In this document: positions 1 to 9,100 of the stretch, piece after piece
Layout of the letters: each line of letters opens with the position of its first letter
Position numbering within the stretch: the first letter of the stretch is position 1
Origin: CAISCU01 sp943361925
GTDB taxonomy: Bacteria > Bacteroidota > Bacteroidia > UKL13-3
DNA length: 64,000 bases
Direction: 5' to 3'
Assembly: GCA_943361925.1 (NCBI GenBank)
Contig: CALRIT020000002.1
Span: 248,001 to 312,000, forward strand
Notes under the pieces: generated by a model
The model's database searches: none
Told to the model about the DNA's origin: nothing
Seen by the model: only the letters and a program-made list of their open reading frames with translations
Translations under genes and position numbers: made by a program

Positions 1-803
1 AAACCGAGGAAGTAATTCTGCCTAAAATTGCTGTTGTTGGTAGACCAAATGTTGGAAAATCATCTTTAGTAAATGCCTTATTAGGTGAAGATAGAAATAT
101 TGTAACTGATATCGCAGGAACTACAAGAGATGCAATTCATTCTCATTACAATTTGTATGGAAAAGAATTAATTCTGGTTGATACTGCCGGTATTAGAAGA
201 AAAAAGAAAGTAGAAGAAGATATTGAGTTCTACTCTGTGATGAGGTCGTTAAGAGCTCTTGAGGATTGTGATGTTGCCATTTTGGTAATTGATGCAACAG
301 TGGGAGTTGACCAACAAGACTTAAACCTGGTAAATTTGGCTGTAAAAAACAGCAAAGGTTTGTTGGTTTTGGTAAATAAATGGGATTTAATTGATAAAGA
401 CACTAAAACTGCCAGAACATTTGAGCTGGCTATTAAAGAACGTTTGAAGCCTTTTGATGATGTGCCTATTTTATTTATTTCAGCCATCGAAAAACAAAGA
501 ATTTTCAAAGTAATTGAAGAAGCTTTGCATGTTTATGAAAACAGAACCAGAAGAATTTCAACTTCAGAATTGAATGAATTTTTTGGAGAAGTGATTGCAG
601 CAAACCAACCTCCTTCTGTAAAAGGAAAGTTTGTTAAGATAAAATATGTGACCCAATTACCGGGTAGAAATCCAAAATTTGTAATGTTTTGTAATTTACC
701 ACAATACATAAATGAGAGCTACAAACGCTATCTGGAAAACAAATTAAGGGATGCATATGATTTCAAAGGTTGTCCAATTACAATTTATTTTAGAAAAAAA
801 TAG
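1..803 (+). CDS. der: GTPase Der (EngA), 3' part; 5' end outside window
   Basis: This is the C-terminal part of the double-GTPase Der, which helps mature the 50S ribosomal subunit. The frame is open from base 3, so the gene starts upstream of the window. What remains is the second G domain: GRPNVGKSS (G1, from about base 42), DTAGIRRKKK (G3), NKWD (G4) and an ISA motif (G5). The KH-like C-terminal domain follows and ends in a basic tail, ITIYFRKK. The ATG at 153 lies inside the G domain and is not a real start. The first G domain is missing only because of the window edge. The identification rests on the G motifs together with the KH-type tail. Confidence 0.95.
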   Translation, partial: TEEVILPKIAVVGRPNVGKSSLVNALLGEDRNIVTDIAGTTRDAIHSHYNLYGKELILVDTAGIRRKKKVEEDIEFYSVMRSLRALEDCDVAILVIDATVGVDQQDLNLVNLAVKNSKGLLVLVNKWDLIDKDTKTARTFELAIKERLKPFDDVPILFISAIEKQRIFKVIEEALHVYENRTRRISTSELNEFFGEVIAANQPPSVKGKFVKIKYVTQLPGRNPKFVMFCNLPQYINESYKRYLENKLRDAYDFKGCPITIYFRKK

Positions 804-810
804 TTAAGTA

Positions 811-841
811 TTTGGTAATTTGAAACTAACCCATATATTTG
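811..841 (+). promoter_or_regulatory. Bacteroidota-type promoter of the small lipoprotein gene
   Basis: TTTG at 811-814 and TATATTTG at 834-841 are separated by 19 nt. This matches the Bacteroidota consensus TTTG, about 19 nt, TAnnTTTG. It lies 37 bases upstream of the ATG at 878, leaving a leader of about 30 nt. Confidence 0.6.
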
Positions 842-877
842 CACCGAATTTTAGAAACAAATTAATTTAAAAGCAAA

Positions 878-1105
878 ATGAAAAAAGTATTATCAATCGT
901 TGCTGCATCTGCTATGTTGGCTATCGTAGCTTGTGGTCCTTCAGCTGAAGAAAAAAAGAAAATGGAAGAAAAAAGAATCGCTGATAGCATCGAAGCTGCT
1001 ACTCGTACTGCTGATTCTTTAGCTGCTTTAGAAGCATCTATGATGCCTGATTCAGCTGCTGCTTCAACTGACACTGCTGCTGCTTCAACTGAAGCTGCTC
1101 ACTAA
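878..1105 (+). CDS. Small alanine/serine-rich lipoprotein
   Basis: A 75-residue protein with an N-terminal lipoprotein signal and the lipobox AIVAC (Cys19 would be lipidated). A short charged helix rich in Lys and Glu follows (about 24-35), then a low-complexity tail of Ala, Ser, Thr and Asp with a near-repeat (AAASTDTAAASTEAA). It has its own good promoter and is closed by a strong terminator, so it is a single-gene transcript. GC is higher than in its neighbours because of the many GCT codons, which suggests strong expression. I do not recognise a family. It resembles the abundant small lipoproteins seen in many Bacteroidota, and the function is unknown. Confidence 0.8.
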   Translation: MKKVLSIVAASAMLAIVACGPSAEEKKKMEEKRIADSIEAATRTADSLAALEASMMPDSAAASTDTAAASTEAAH

Positions 1106-1124
1106 TCTTTAGAAGAACAGAACT

Positions 1125-1160
1125 AAAAAAGAGTGTCGAAATTCGACACTCTTTTTTTTT
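1125..1160 (+). terminator. Rho-independent terminator
   Basis: Ten-base-pair stem GAGTGTCGAA/TTCGACACTC (1131-1140 and 1142-1151; the innermost pairs form the loop in practice), followed by ten T residues. It closes the lipoprotein gene. Confidence 0.9.
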
Positions 1161-1255
1161 AGAGCTGATTCTCTCTTCAGCACTTCCTAATTTTTGGAAA
1201 ATTCACAGAAAAGGAAGAAAAACAGGGAAAAAATTATTCAGGAAAGAAGAAAATA

Positions 1256-1286
1256 TTTGCAGAGATAAAAAATCCCCTTATCTTCG
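1256..1286 (+). promoter_or_regulatory. Promoter of rpmH
   Basis: TTTG at 1256-1259 and TATCTTCG at 1279-1286 (one mismatch to TAnnTTTG) are separated by 19 nt. The rpmH ATG at 1310 is about 18 nt downstream of the expected transcription start. Confidence 0.5.
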
Positions 1287-1309
1287 CAGTCCTTAAAAAT
1301 TTAGACGTC

Positions 1310-1471
1310 ATGGCACAACCAACCTATAACCCATCAATCAGAAAAAGAAGAAACAAACATGGATTCCGTGAAAGAATGGCTAGTGCCTCCGGTAGAAAAG
1401 TTTTAGCTTCAAGAAGAGCGCGTGGTCGTAAAAAATTAACCGTTTCAGACGAAAAGCGTCACAAAAAATAA
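1310..1471 (+). CDS. rpmH: 50S ribosomal protein L34
   Basis: A 53-residue, extremely basic protein with the L34 signature. The core IRKRRNKHGFRERM is followed by SGRKVLASRRARGRKKL. It has a short extra N-terminus (MAQPTYNPS) where many L34 proteins begin MKRTFQPS. The C-terminal extension VSDEKRHKK is typical of Bacteroidota. It precedes rnpA and yidD, the classic conserved order. Confidence 0.97.
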   Translation: MAQPTYNPSIRKRRNKHGFRERMASASGRKVLASRRARGRKKLTVSDEKRHKK

Positions 1472-1517
1472 TTGAGTTAATCTCAGTTATCGCTTATTGT
1501 TTATGCGAATAAAATTG

Positions 1518-1543
1518 AATCCGGTTTTGCCGGATTTTTTTTT
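1518..1543 (+). terminator. Terminator/attenuator hairpin directly in front of rnpA
   Basis: Stem AATCCGG/CCGGATT (1518-1524 and 1530-1536), loop TTTTG, then an uninterrupted T run to 1543. It ends two bases before the rnpA ATG at 1546, so it can terminate the rpmH transcript and also covers the rnpA translation start region. Confidence 0.75.
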
Positions 1544-1545
1544 GC

Positions 1546-1944
1546 ATGGAAGAGTACAAACTTACAAAAGCAGAAAGGCTCTCGAATAGAAGTCATATTG
1601 ATGCCTTGTTTAAAAAAGGCAATCCCTCTTTCCATGTCGCTCCTTTTCGTTTTGTTTGGATTAAACCTGAAACATCTGATGTTGATTCGTTTTGCCAAAT
1701 CATCATTATTTGCCCTAAAAAAAGGTATAAAAGAGCGCATACCAGAAATAGAATTCGCAGACAAATCAGAGAATTGTATCGCCTGAATAAAAATCCCCTG
1801 CTCGAAAAATTAAAATCAGCTAACAATAAAATTGCATTAGGCATTTTTTATCAAGGTGCCGATGAAATGGATTTTCAAATAACTAAGGATATCTTTGTAA
1901 GTGCTTTGCTAAAATTAGCATCCAATTTTGAAAAAAATACTTAG
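1546..1944 (+). CDS. rnpA: Ribonuclease P protein component
   Basis: A 132-residue protein component of RNase P, which assists the RNA subunit in trimming the 5' ends of tRNA precursors. The family signature is clear: KLTKAERLSNRSHIDALFKKG at the N-terminus and the RNR motif RAHTRNRIRRQIRELYRL at about 66-83. Length is normal for the family. It lies downstream of rpmH across an intrinsic terminator hairpin, and its 3' end overlaps yidD by 17 bases, so the two are probably translationally coupled. Confidence 0.95.
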   Translation: MEEYKLTKAERLSNRSHIDALFKKGNPSFHVAPFRFVWIKPETSDVDSFCQIIIICPKKRYKRAHTRNRIRRQIRELYRLNKNPLLEKLKSANNKIALGIFYQGADEMDFQITKDIFVSALLKLASNFEKNT

Positions 1945-2149
1945 CCTTCCATTCATCCTCTTAATTAAAGTATACCAATTACTGCTTTCTCCCCTTTTAC
2001 CCAATTCATGCAGGTATACCCCAACATGCAGTCAGTACGGAATTGAAGCACTAAAAAAACATGGACCAATTAAAGGTTTATGGTTAACAGTGAAGAGGAT
2101 TTCTAGCTGTGGACCTTGGGGCGGACATGGACACGATCCGGTTCCTTAA
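1928..2149 (+). CDS. yidD: Membrane protein insertion efficiency factor YidD
   Basis: A 73-residue YidD protein, a small membrane-associated factor that assists YidC-dependent membrane protein insertion. The hydrophobic N-terminus (LSLPFILLIKVYQLLLSPLLP) precedes the family hallmark CRYTPTCSQYG with its two cysteines. The C-terminal part has CGPWGGHGHDPVP. The start is a TTG codon inside rnpA; no in-frame ATG exists upstream, and the family begins with MKK-like residues here. No yidC follows, unlike in many other phyla. Confidence 0.93.
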   Translation: MKKILSLPFILLIKVYQLLLSPLLPNSCRYTPTCSQYGIEALKKHGPIKGLWLTVKRISSCGPWGGHGHDPVP

Positions 2150-2192
2150 ACTTAAATCAATTCCTTTATCTTATTTAATTGATATTTGTATC

Positions 2193-2831
2193 ATGATTGA
2201 AATTAAATCTTTTGAATTCAATGATTTCCACGAAAACACTTACGTTGTTTGGGATGAAACTTTACAATGTATGATTGTTGATCCAGGTTGTTATACCGAA
2301 AAGGAAAAAAATGAACTTAAAAACTTCATTCTTGGTAAACAACTCAATCCGGTTTTATTGGTTAATACACATTGCCATATCGATCATATTCTTGGAAATA
2401 ATTTTGTTTCAGAACAATGGAATTTAGCCCTGCATTTACATAAGGATGAATTAAAAACTTATGAGGAAACAGGCAGATGGGCTGATTTTTTTGGAATTGT
2501 AACCAAAGAAATGCCAAAAGAATTGGTTTTTATTGATGATAGTCAAAAGCTAAATTTTGGTAATTCAAGCTTTGATATTCTCTTTACACCCGGACATTCT
2601 ATAGCTTCATTAAGTTTCTATAACCCTAATCAAAACTTTATTTTAGCCGGTGATGTTCTTTTTAGCAGAAGCATTGGCAGAACCGATTTACCAGGTGGAA
2701 ATCATCAACAATTACTCGACGTTATCAGAACCAAACTATTTACTTTGCCTGATGATTGTCTAGTTTATTGTGGCCATGGACCAGTAACTAATATTGGAGA
2801 TGAAAAGAAATTCAATCCTTTTTTAAATTAA
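2193..2831 (+). CDS. Metallo-beta-lactamase-fold hydrolase (glyoxalase II-like)
   Basis: A 212-residue metallo-beta-lactamase-fold hydrolase of the hydroxyacylglutathione hydrolase-like branch. The zinc-binding motif THCHIDH is present. It is followed by TPGHS, the bridging aspartate region LAGDVLF and the final histidine motif YCGHGP. I chose the ATG at 2193 because conserved sequence (MIEIKSFEF) starts there; an upstream in-frame ATG at 2109 lies within yidD. It is short for glyoxalase II, as it lacks the C-terminal substrate domain. It probably cleaves a thioester or related metabolite; the exact substrate cannot be told. Confidence 0.85.
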   Translation: MIEIKSFEFNDFHENTYVVWDETLQCMIVDPGCYTEKEKNELKNFILGKQLNPVLLVNTHCHIDHILGNNFVSEQWNLALHLHKDELKTYEETGRWADFFGIVTKEMPKELVFIDDSQKLNFGNSSFDILFTPGHSIASLSFYNPNQNFILAGDVLFSRSIGRTDLPGGNHQQLLDVIRTKLFTLPDDCLVYCGHGPVTNIGDEKKFNPFLN

Positions 2832-2836
2832 AACTT

Positions 2837-2983
2837 ATGAGCTTTGATTGGCAAATAATTCCTGTTTTTTTAATATTCAGTTTGGCTGTTTATTATATTT
2901 TAAAACGATTTTTCTTCAAGAAAAAAGCTGCAGCATGCGGAACAGATTGTGGCTGTGGCGAAGGGATAAAACTTAAAAACTAA
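2837..2983 (+). CDS. Small Cys-rich single-pass membrane protein
   Basis: A 48-codon gene starting five bases after the preceding stop. One N-terminal membrane helix (WQIIPVFLIFSLAVYYIL) is followed by a Lys-rich stop-transfer stretch and a cysteine cluster, ACGTDCGCGEG. The layout matches the FeoB-associated Cys-rich membrane protein family. No feoB lies nearby, so a link to iron transport is only a family association. Tight spacing suggests co-transcription with the hydrolase. Confidence 0.7.
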   Translation: MSFDWQIIPVFLIFSLAVYYILKRFFFKKKAAACGTDCGCGEGIKLKN

Positions 2984-3050
2984 GTTTTACTATTAGCAGA
3001 CAAACTCTCTTTTAGGAACTATGTTTTACATGGATACCAATAACTATACC

Positions 3051-3473
3051 ATGTCACAAAAAATCTCTATTCCATTTTTATTCATTTTAGCATTATTTAC
3101 TTTCCAATCGGCAAATGCTCAAAACAGCAAAGATTCATTGCAAGCAGTTAATTTCTTTGGAACTATTTATGCTGTAAAAAGTAGCAATGCACTTCAACTT
3201 AGTGAATTAAAACCCTTAGTAAAAAACAATCCAAATGCATTTAAATCATTCAAAAAAGCAAGAAGAGTTAGAGCACTAAGCATAGGTTTAGAACTTCTTT
3301 CAATAGTACCTGCTACACTTGCAATTATAAGTGAAAATGAAACAGAATTCTGGATAGGAATTGGCGTATCAGGAATTCTTAATGGAGTTGGGACCTATTT
3401 AATGCTCGATCCATACAACAAACACATCACCAATTGCATCAAAGAATACAACAAGGGAAATAGTTATCGGTAA
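3051..3473 (+). CDS. Exported or membrane protein of unknown function
   Basis: About 140 residues. From the ATG at 3051 there is a clean signal peptide (MSQKISIPFLFILALFTF, then SANAQ). An upstream in-frame ATG at 3021 would add ten polar residues before it. A basic segment (FKKARRVRAL) is followed by two hydrophobic stretches at about 88-125 that could be membrane helices. The family is not recognised. It has no operon partner: the neighbour downstream is convergent, with a shared terminator between. Confidence 0.6.
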   Translation: MSQKISIPFLFILALFTFQSANAQNSKDSLQAVNFFGTIYAVKSSNALQLSELKPLVKNNPNAFKSFKKARRVRALSIGLELLSIVPATLAIISENETEFWIGIGVSGILNGVGTYLMLDPYNKHITNCIKEYNKGNSYR

Positions 3474-3475
3474 AC

Positions 3476-3510
3476 AAAAAAGCCATTCGCAAAACGAATG
3501 GCTTTTTTGT
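3476..3510. terminator. Bidirectional terminator
   Basis: Stem AGCCATTCG/CGAATGGCT (3481-3489 and 3495-3503), with an A run on the left and a T run on the right. It lies between two convergent genes and can serve both. Confidence 0.9.
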
Positions 3511-3525
3511 TCAAACTCTTTATGA

Positions 3526-4458
3526 TTACTTCAAATTACTCAACATCACATCAGTCATTTTATCCAAATCAAATTCCGGTTTCCAATTCCAATGCTCGCG
3601 AGCCTCAGCATCGTTGATACTTTGTGGCCAGCTATCAGCAATAGCTTGTCTGAAATCGGGATTATAACTTAAAGTGAAATTAGGTATATGCTTTCTGATA
3701 CTTGCAGCAATTCCTTCAGGATCGAAACTCATACCGGCAACATTGTAACTACTTCTGATTTTTACTTTCTCTGCAGGTGCTTCCATTAATTCAATTGTAG
3801 CTCTGATGGCATCATCCATGTACATCATCGGAAGTGTTGTTCCTGCTGCTAAAAAGCTGGTATATGAACCATTTTTTATAGCCTCATGGTAAATATGAAC
3901 TGCATAATCTGTAGTTCCTCCTCCTGGTGCACTTTTCCAGCCAATTAATCCCGGATACCTGATACTTCTTACATCTACACCATATTTTTGGTGGTAATAT
4001 TCACAAAATCTTTCTCCGGCTTGTTTACTGATTCCGTATATGGTATTTGGTTCCATTACAGTGTATTGAGGAGTATTTACTCTTGGTGTACTCGGACCAA
4101 AAACCGCAATAGAACTTGGCCAGTAAACTTTTTTAATTAAACCTTCTTTTGCTGCATCCAAAATATGGAACAAACCATTCATGTTTAAATCCCAGGCAAA
4201 TTTTGGATTCTTCTCAGCAGTGGCACTTAATAATGCTGCTAACAAATAAACTTGTGTAATTCCATGCTTTTTAACGATTTCATTAAATCTATCTTTATCT
4301 AAAACATCTAATATTTCAAATGGTCCTTCTTGATTATCTAAAGCTTTCAAATCACTACAAACCACATTATCAGTGCCGTAGTTAATTCGTAAAGTAGCTG
4401 CCAATTCTAAGCCAATTTGGCCATTTGAGCCGATGATTAAGATTTTTTCCGTTGACAT
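3526..4458 (-). CDS. tdh: L-threonine 3-dehydrogenase, SDR/epimerase type
   Basis: A 310-residue extended short-chain dehydrogenase. It has the Rossmann motif IIGSNGQIG at the N-terminus, the catalytic YGISK (YxxxK) near residue 140, and the SSIAVFG serine region. The C-terminal WNWKPEFDLDKMT matches the UDP-galactose-epimerase-like L-threonine dehydrogenases known from Flavobacterium and Cytophaga relatives. These oxidise L-threonine to 2-amino-3-ketobutyrate with NAD+. The partner enzyme Kbl, which splits that product, is at 22.9 kb in the same window. It is the last gene of the long minus-strand block. Other SDR epimerases are a possible alternative, but the presence of Kbl supports this reading. 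Confidence 0.85.
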   Translation of the reverse strand: MSTEKILIIGSNGQIGLELAATLRINYGTDNVVCSDLKALDNQEGPFEILDVLDKDRFNEIVKKHGITQVYLLAALLSATAEKNPKFAWDLNMNGLFHILDAAKEGLIKKVYWPSSIAVFGPSTPRVNTPQYTVMEPNTIYGISKQAGERFCEYYHQKYGVDVRSIRYPGLIGWKSAPGGGTTDYAVHIYHEAIKNGSYTSFLAAGTTLPMMYMDDAIRATIELMEAPAEKVKIRSSYNVAGMSFDPEGIAASIRKHIPNFTLSYNPDFRQAIADSWPQSINDAEAREHWNWKPEFDLDKMTDVMLSNLK

Positions 4459-4495
4459 GGTTATGTTTGGTGTTTGAACTTCAAATGTAAAAAAA

Positions 4496-6163
4496 TCATT
4501 GTGCTATCAAAGCACTTCTTAACTTGAATTTTCCCCCAAGTGAACCCGGAAGTTCTGTAAATGGAGTATCTGTTGGACTTATCCAGACTAATTTCGATGT
4601 ATCAATTTTGTTTTCACCCAATCTCATTTTAAAAGATTTGGCCCAACCCGAATCAATTGCATATTCATCTTCATTACCCAATAACAATTCTAAATAGGAA
4701 TTTAATTCCTTCGTTTTTTGATTAACCGAACTTATAACTTTAACCTCCATTCGGTAAACATTAAAAAACAAACCTAATAGACAAATAAAACTTAACCATT
4801 TTAATTGTGCATGTTCCCATAAAGAGGCAGCAAACACAACTATGAGTAGCCAAAAATGAGGTACATATCTAAATATATAAGCTTCAGGATTGATGAAAAT
4901 ACTAATTAATAAAACCAAAGTAAAAACTAGCATAAACCACTTATACTTCTTGTCTTTGTTGATTATAAAACCCAATAAAAAAATGAGTAGTGCCAAAGTA
5001 AAGGTTTCTTGAAATATAGGTCCAAATGCTCCAATATCCGGAATTCCACTTCCATAACTCCCCAAGCCATTAAATGAAAATGGTGTTTTAATTTTGGTTT
5101 TATCTGGAGATCTAACCCAGCCTGCTTCAGAATAAAGTGAAATTCCAAATTTCTGAAACCTATTCAAATCTTTGAAATTTTCAGGATAATTATTCTCACC
5201 AAAAAAATTGATTTCAGGATTTTCTGCAACAGGGAAAAACGGATGCCCTTTATCAAAGGTATTTGAAATAAAAGGGTGGTATCCAAAAACACCTACGACT
5301 AATATTACAAAAAGGGAAAACCTCAAGAACCAAATTCTCCAGGTTTTCGGTGATTTAATTACCACTAAAATGGCAAAAACCAACATAAAAATTACAGTAT
5401 AAACAGTACCTGTAATTTTTAAATGTGTTAAAACAGCAAAGCATATAAAAGCAGGAAGCCAAGCTGTTTCGTCTTTGCCAAATATTTGAACAACAATAAA
5501 AATAATACCTAAACTTAAAACGATTGCAATAGGTCCATCCAAATAAAAAGTAAACAAATTCAATAATGTAATTGGATTCAATGAAATAAGAATTCCAATA
5601 CTTATTGATTTCCATTTGCTCCAAGCAAAATTATTTGCCAATAAACCTCCACATAATATAAAGGATGAAGCTAAAATAAGCGCCAAACTTATCCCTTTTG
5701 CAGCTTCAATAGTTTGGGTGAACAAATAAATTGAAGCTCCATAAACCCAGTTTCCAATAGGGAAATAATTTAGATAATAAAAACAATAAGCTGTTTCTTC
5801 CTCAGCCAGATAACGCTTATAAGGATTCCATGATTTAGCCAAATTATAAACCGCATCATGATGGTACCAAATAGCATCAAATAAAGTTTCATGATAAAAT
5901 GTTGCCCACCATAAACAAATACCAAAAACGCTTATCGAAACTAAAGGAATGATAACAGATTTAAGCCAGTTGAATTGAGCTGTTCTATTTAAATAAAATG
6001 AAAATAACGCTACAAAACTTATTATCGATAAAGGCGCTGTTAAAGAAGTTAATGATTGTCCAAAGATTAAATTTACAAAGCCTCCAAAAATCAGCATTGC
6101 ATAGATAAAAACAATACCCAATCCAACATAATAAATAGCGGAATACTTGTTAGTTGTTTGCAT
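4496..6163 (-). CDS. Polytopic membrane protein, possibly GT-C-like glycosyltransferase
   Basis: A 555-residue protein with roughly eleven to twelve hydrophobic segments across its length. A large extracytoplasmic loop after the second helix contains YHHDAVYNLAKSWNPYKRY, followed by YLNYFPIGNW. Another loop near the middle is rich in Asn, Pro and Phe. The soluble C-terminal tail ends SLGGKFKLRSALIAQ. The architecture recalls GT-C sugar or mannosyl transferases, but I see no decisive motif. It begins two bases after the helicase stop codon, so both are on one transcript. Function is unassigned. Confidence 0.65.
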   Translation of the reverse strand: MQTTNKYSAIYYVGLGIVFIYAMLIFGGFVNLIFGQSLTSLTAPLSIISFVALFSFYLNRTAQFNWLKSVIIPLVSISVFGICLWWATFYHETLFDAIWYHHDAVYNLAKSWNPYKRYLAEEETAYCFYYLNYFPIGNWVYGASIYLFTQTIEAAKGISLALILASSFILCGGLLANNFAWSKWKSISIGILISLNPITLLNLFTFYLDGPIAIVLSLGIIFIVVQIFGKDETAWLPAFICFAVLTHLKITGTVYTVIFMLVFAILVVIKSPKTWRIWFLRFSLFVILVVGVFGYHPFISNTFDKGHPFFPVAENPEINFFGENNYPENFKDLNRFQKFGISLYSEAGWVRSPDKTKIKTPFSFNGLGSYGSGIPDIGAFGPIFQETFTLALLIFLLGFIINKDKKYKWFMLVFTLVLLISIFINPEAYIFRYVPHFWLLIVVFAASLWEHAQLKWLSFICLLGLFFNVYRMEVKVISSVNQKTKELNSYLELLLGNEDEYAIDSGWAKSFKMRLGENKIDTSKLVWISPTDTPFTELPGSLGGKFKLRSALIAQ

Positions 6164-6165
6164 AA

Positions 6166-9100
6166 TTATTCTTCCTCTTCAACTGTATTTGGTGCTGCCA
6201 ATAATTCTTTCCCTTTCATCCAGTCTTTCGTAAAATTACACCAATCACAATCATCCTTGCCACAGCCTTTCGAAAATTCCTTTGCTTTAATTTTCGAATA
6301 AACTTCAATCACTTGCTTTTTTACAATTTCTAAATCAATAGGAGTAATTGCTACTTTTTCTTTGTGAAAATGACCATCAATTTGATCCGGTTCTACAAAA
6401 TCAAATTCAGCACTTCTCATCTCCCATTGTTTGGTTTGATCGTAATCTAAAATCAACTTATAAAATACGGCCTGTCTCCAATAATCACCGCCATTTACAT
6501 CTTCAAATGAAGGCTCTTTTCCTTTTGCAATATCTGCTTGGACTTTCTCTTCATTTGGTCTACCAAATTTTTTCAATGCCTTTTTATAATTGCCGGTTTT
6601 ATAATCAACCACATTTACAAAATTGCCATCAAATTCTAATTTATCTAATTTACCATTTATAGGAACTCCTTTCATCACAACATTCCTATAACTCTTTTCA
6701 ATACTAGTAACCTTATTCCAATAATTGATGTATTGCTCATAAAATTTCACCAGAATTTGTTCTCCATATTCTAGTCGTCTTTCATAAGCTGCTTCAACAA
6801 AACTATCCTGATGTTTTTTCATATACCACCTAAAATCACTCAAAAATTTTGATGAATCATGAAACTGTTTTTCAGGATTTTCATTCATCTTTTTAAACAA
6901 CATTTCCAAGGCATAATGCACCGCCGAACCAAAGGTTAATGCGCCGCTTTTAGCTGCAGGTACTTTAATAAAATTATTGAAATAAAAAGACAAAGGACAA
7001 TGCAAATAAGCATTCAAATGGGTTACACTTAAAGTGTATTTTTCAATTAAACTATCAATATATGGTGAATCCAATAAGCTTTTTGGAAGCTCTATTTCTT
7101 TTTGTTCGTTTATTCCTGCAATGAAATTACTGAGGTCTTCAGTTTGCATAAAAACTTCCAGTTCATCGGCCAATCCTGCTTCACGAATTTCTGCAACAAA
7201 CAAACTTGGTTCTAATTCTTTACCTTTTAAATCATGTTGGTGATAACTTATAACCAATTGTTTTCTAGCCCTTGTTAAAGCAACATAAAACAACCTTCGT
7301 GCCTCTTCAATTTCTTCTTCTGTAGTATTGAATAAATTGTCAGGCATTTTGTACTGATTACGGGTTTTACTTGAATCCCATTTCTGACTATTTACACCCA
7401 ATAAAAATACATGATCAAATTCCAATCCTTTTGATGAATGTGCTGTAATAAAATTCACGCCATCTTCACTATAATAAACACGTTCCGCAGGTAAAGAGAT
7501 TTCTTGTTCCACCATTAAATTCAATAAAGTTACTATCGATTTTAATTGATGAGTTGTTTGTTTACTACATTCTGCTTTAATGAAACCAAAAAAAGTATTT
7601 ATCATTTCCATTTGCCAACTTTGGTCTGCTCCACCTAAAGCCGCTGATAAAAATCCACATTGATTAATGATTTTTTGAATCAGTTCCTGAACAGTAACAT
7701 TATGTACCTCCCTTATTAAACTTTCAATGGTTTGTGTGAACTTAACCAATGATGTTACATCCTTTTCAGGTTCAAATAAACTTTGCTGTTTTTTAGTGGC
7801 TAAATACTTTAATTCGTCTCGCCAAGAAGTACTTCTGTTATCGAAATTCTTCCTTGCAATTTCTGTTGAAATAGAAGCTAATTCCAACAAAGGAATTTTA
7901 AACTCATCATAATGTAAAATCTCAAATAAATAGGTTTCACCACTATGTGCTTTCCTACTTTCAGCATCTACATAACGCATAACCTGAATTATCTTTCTGA
8001 TAACAGGAAACTGAAGTATATTTTCTCTTCTTCTTGTATTTATTCCTAATCCTTTTTTCTGTAAGTATTTGATAATTTCATTCGATTGCGCATGATTTTT
8101 ATACAATACCGCAATCTCTTTTAATGGAACTCCTTGTTGATGTAATTGTAAGATGTTATCTGTTATTGCTGATGCTTCATGTAATGAATTATGGCAAGTC
8201 CAAATACTTGGTTTATAAGTAGAATTTAGAGCATTCGGACCTTTAGCAGATAGAGTTTTATCTTCTAAAATCCTGGTTTTATTATTTTTTATTACCTGTG
8301 CTGAAATATCCAAAATAGTTTGAGTACTTCTATAGTTGTTTTCAAGCGGAATTAATTCCAGGTGGTCTTTAAACTGACTTTGAAACTGAACTATATTTTC
8401 AACATTGGCTCCTTGAAACCTATAAATACTTTGGTCATCATCTCCAACAGCAAACACATTTGGCTTATCCCAATACTGAATTAGTTTTTGAAGCAATTCG
8501 TTTTGAGAACCTGATGTATCCTGAAATTCATCAACCAAAAAATATAAAAATCTTTCCTGATATGATGCCAATAAACCTGAATTTTCTTGAAAAGCTTTAA
8601 TCACCCAAAGAATCATATCGTTAAAGTCGTAACGCTTTAATTCTTGAAGCCTATTATTGTAATCATCGAATAAATTTGCTGCCGATTTCAGCATCTCCAT
8701 TCTTCTTAACTCTTCATTGAGTTTATCTGTATTTAAATCACCTTTTGAGAATTTAGTTCCATCCTTTCTTGTTCCGGCTCTCTTGTAAATGTATTCATCT
8801 CTAAACTCAAGTTCTTTGCAATAATCTTCTATTTTTTGATTTAAATATTCCGGTTTCCAATCTTCTCTTTTCATGACATCAAAGAGCGATTTCATTCTGT
8901 CACTTTCGAAATATTCTTCTCCTGTGTATCTTTTTAAAGGGTGATTTTTAGGTAAATCATCAATAATTGCTCTTAATATTTGAACTTGCTCTAATTCATC
9001 AACAGGGTCTAAATTTCTAAATCCAAATACATCCAGATTTTCCTGGATAACCATGTTACAAAAGGAATGAAAAGTATGAATAGCAACGCGATAAGAATCA

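Noticed and set aside
1106..1545. Chromosome origin near rpmH
   Set aside because: rpmH-rnpA often lies near dnaA, but I saw no dnaA gene and no cluster of DnaA boxes.
2109..2192. Upstream start for the metallo-beta-lactamase-fold gene
   Set aside because: It lies inside yidD and codes for sequence unlike the family; homology begins at the ATG at 2193.
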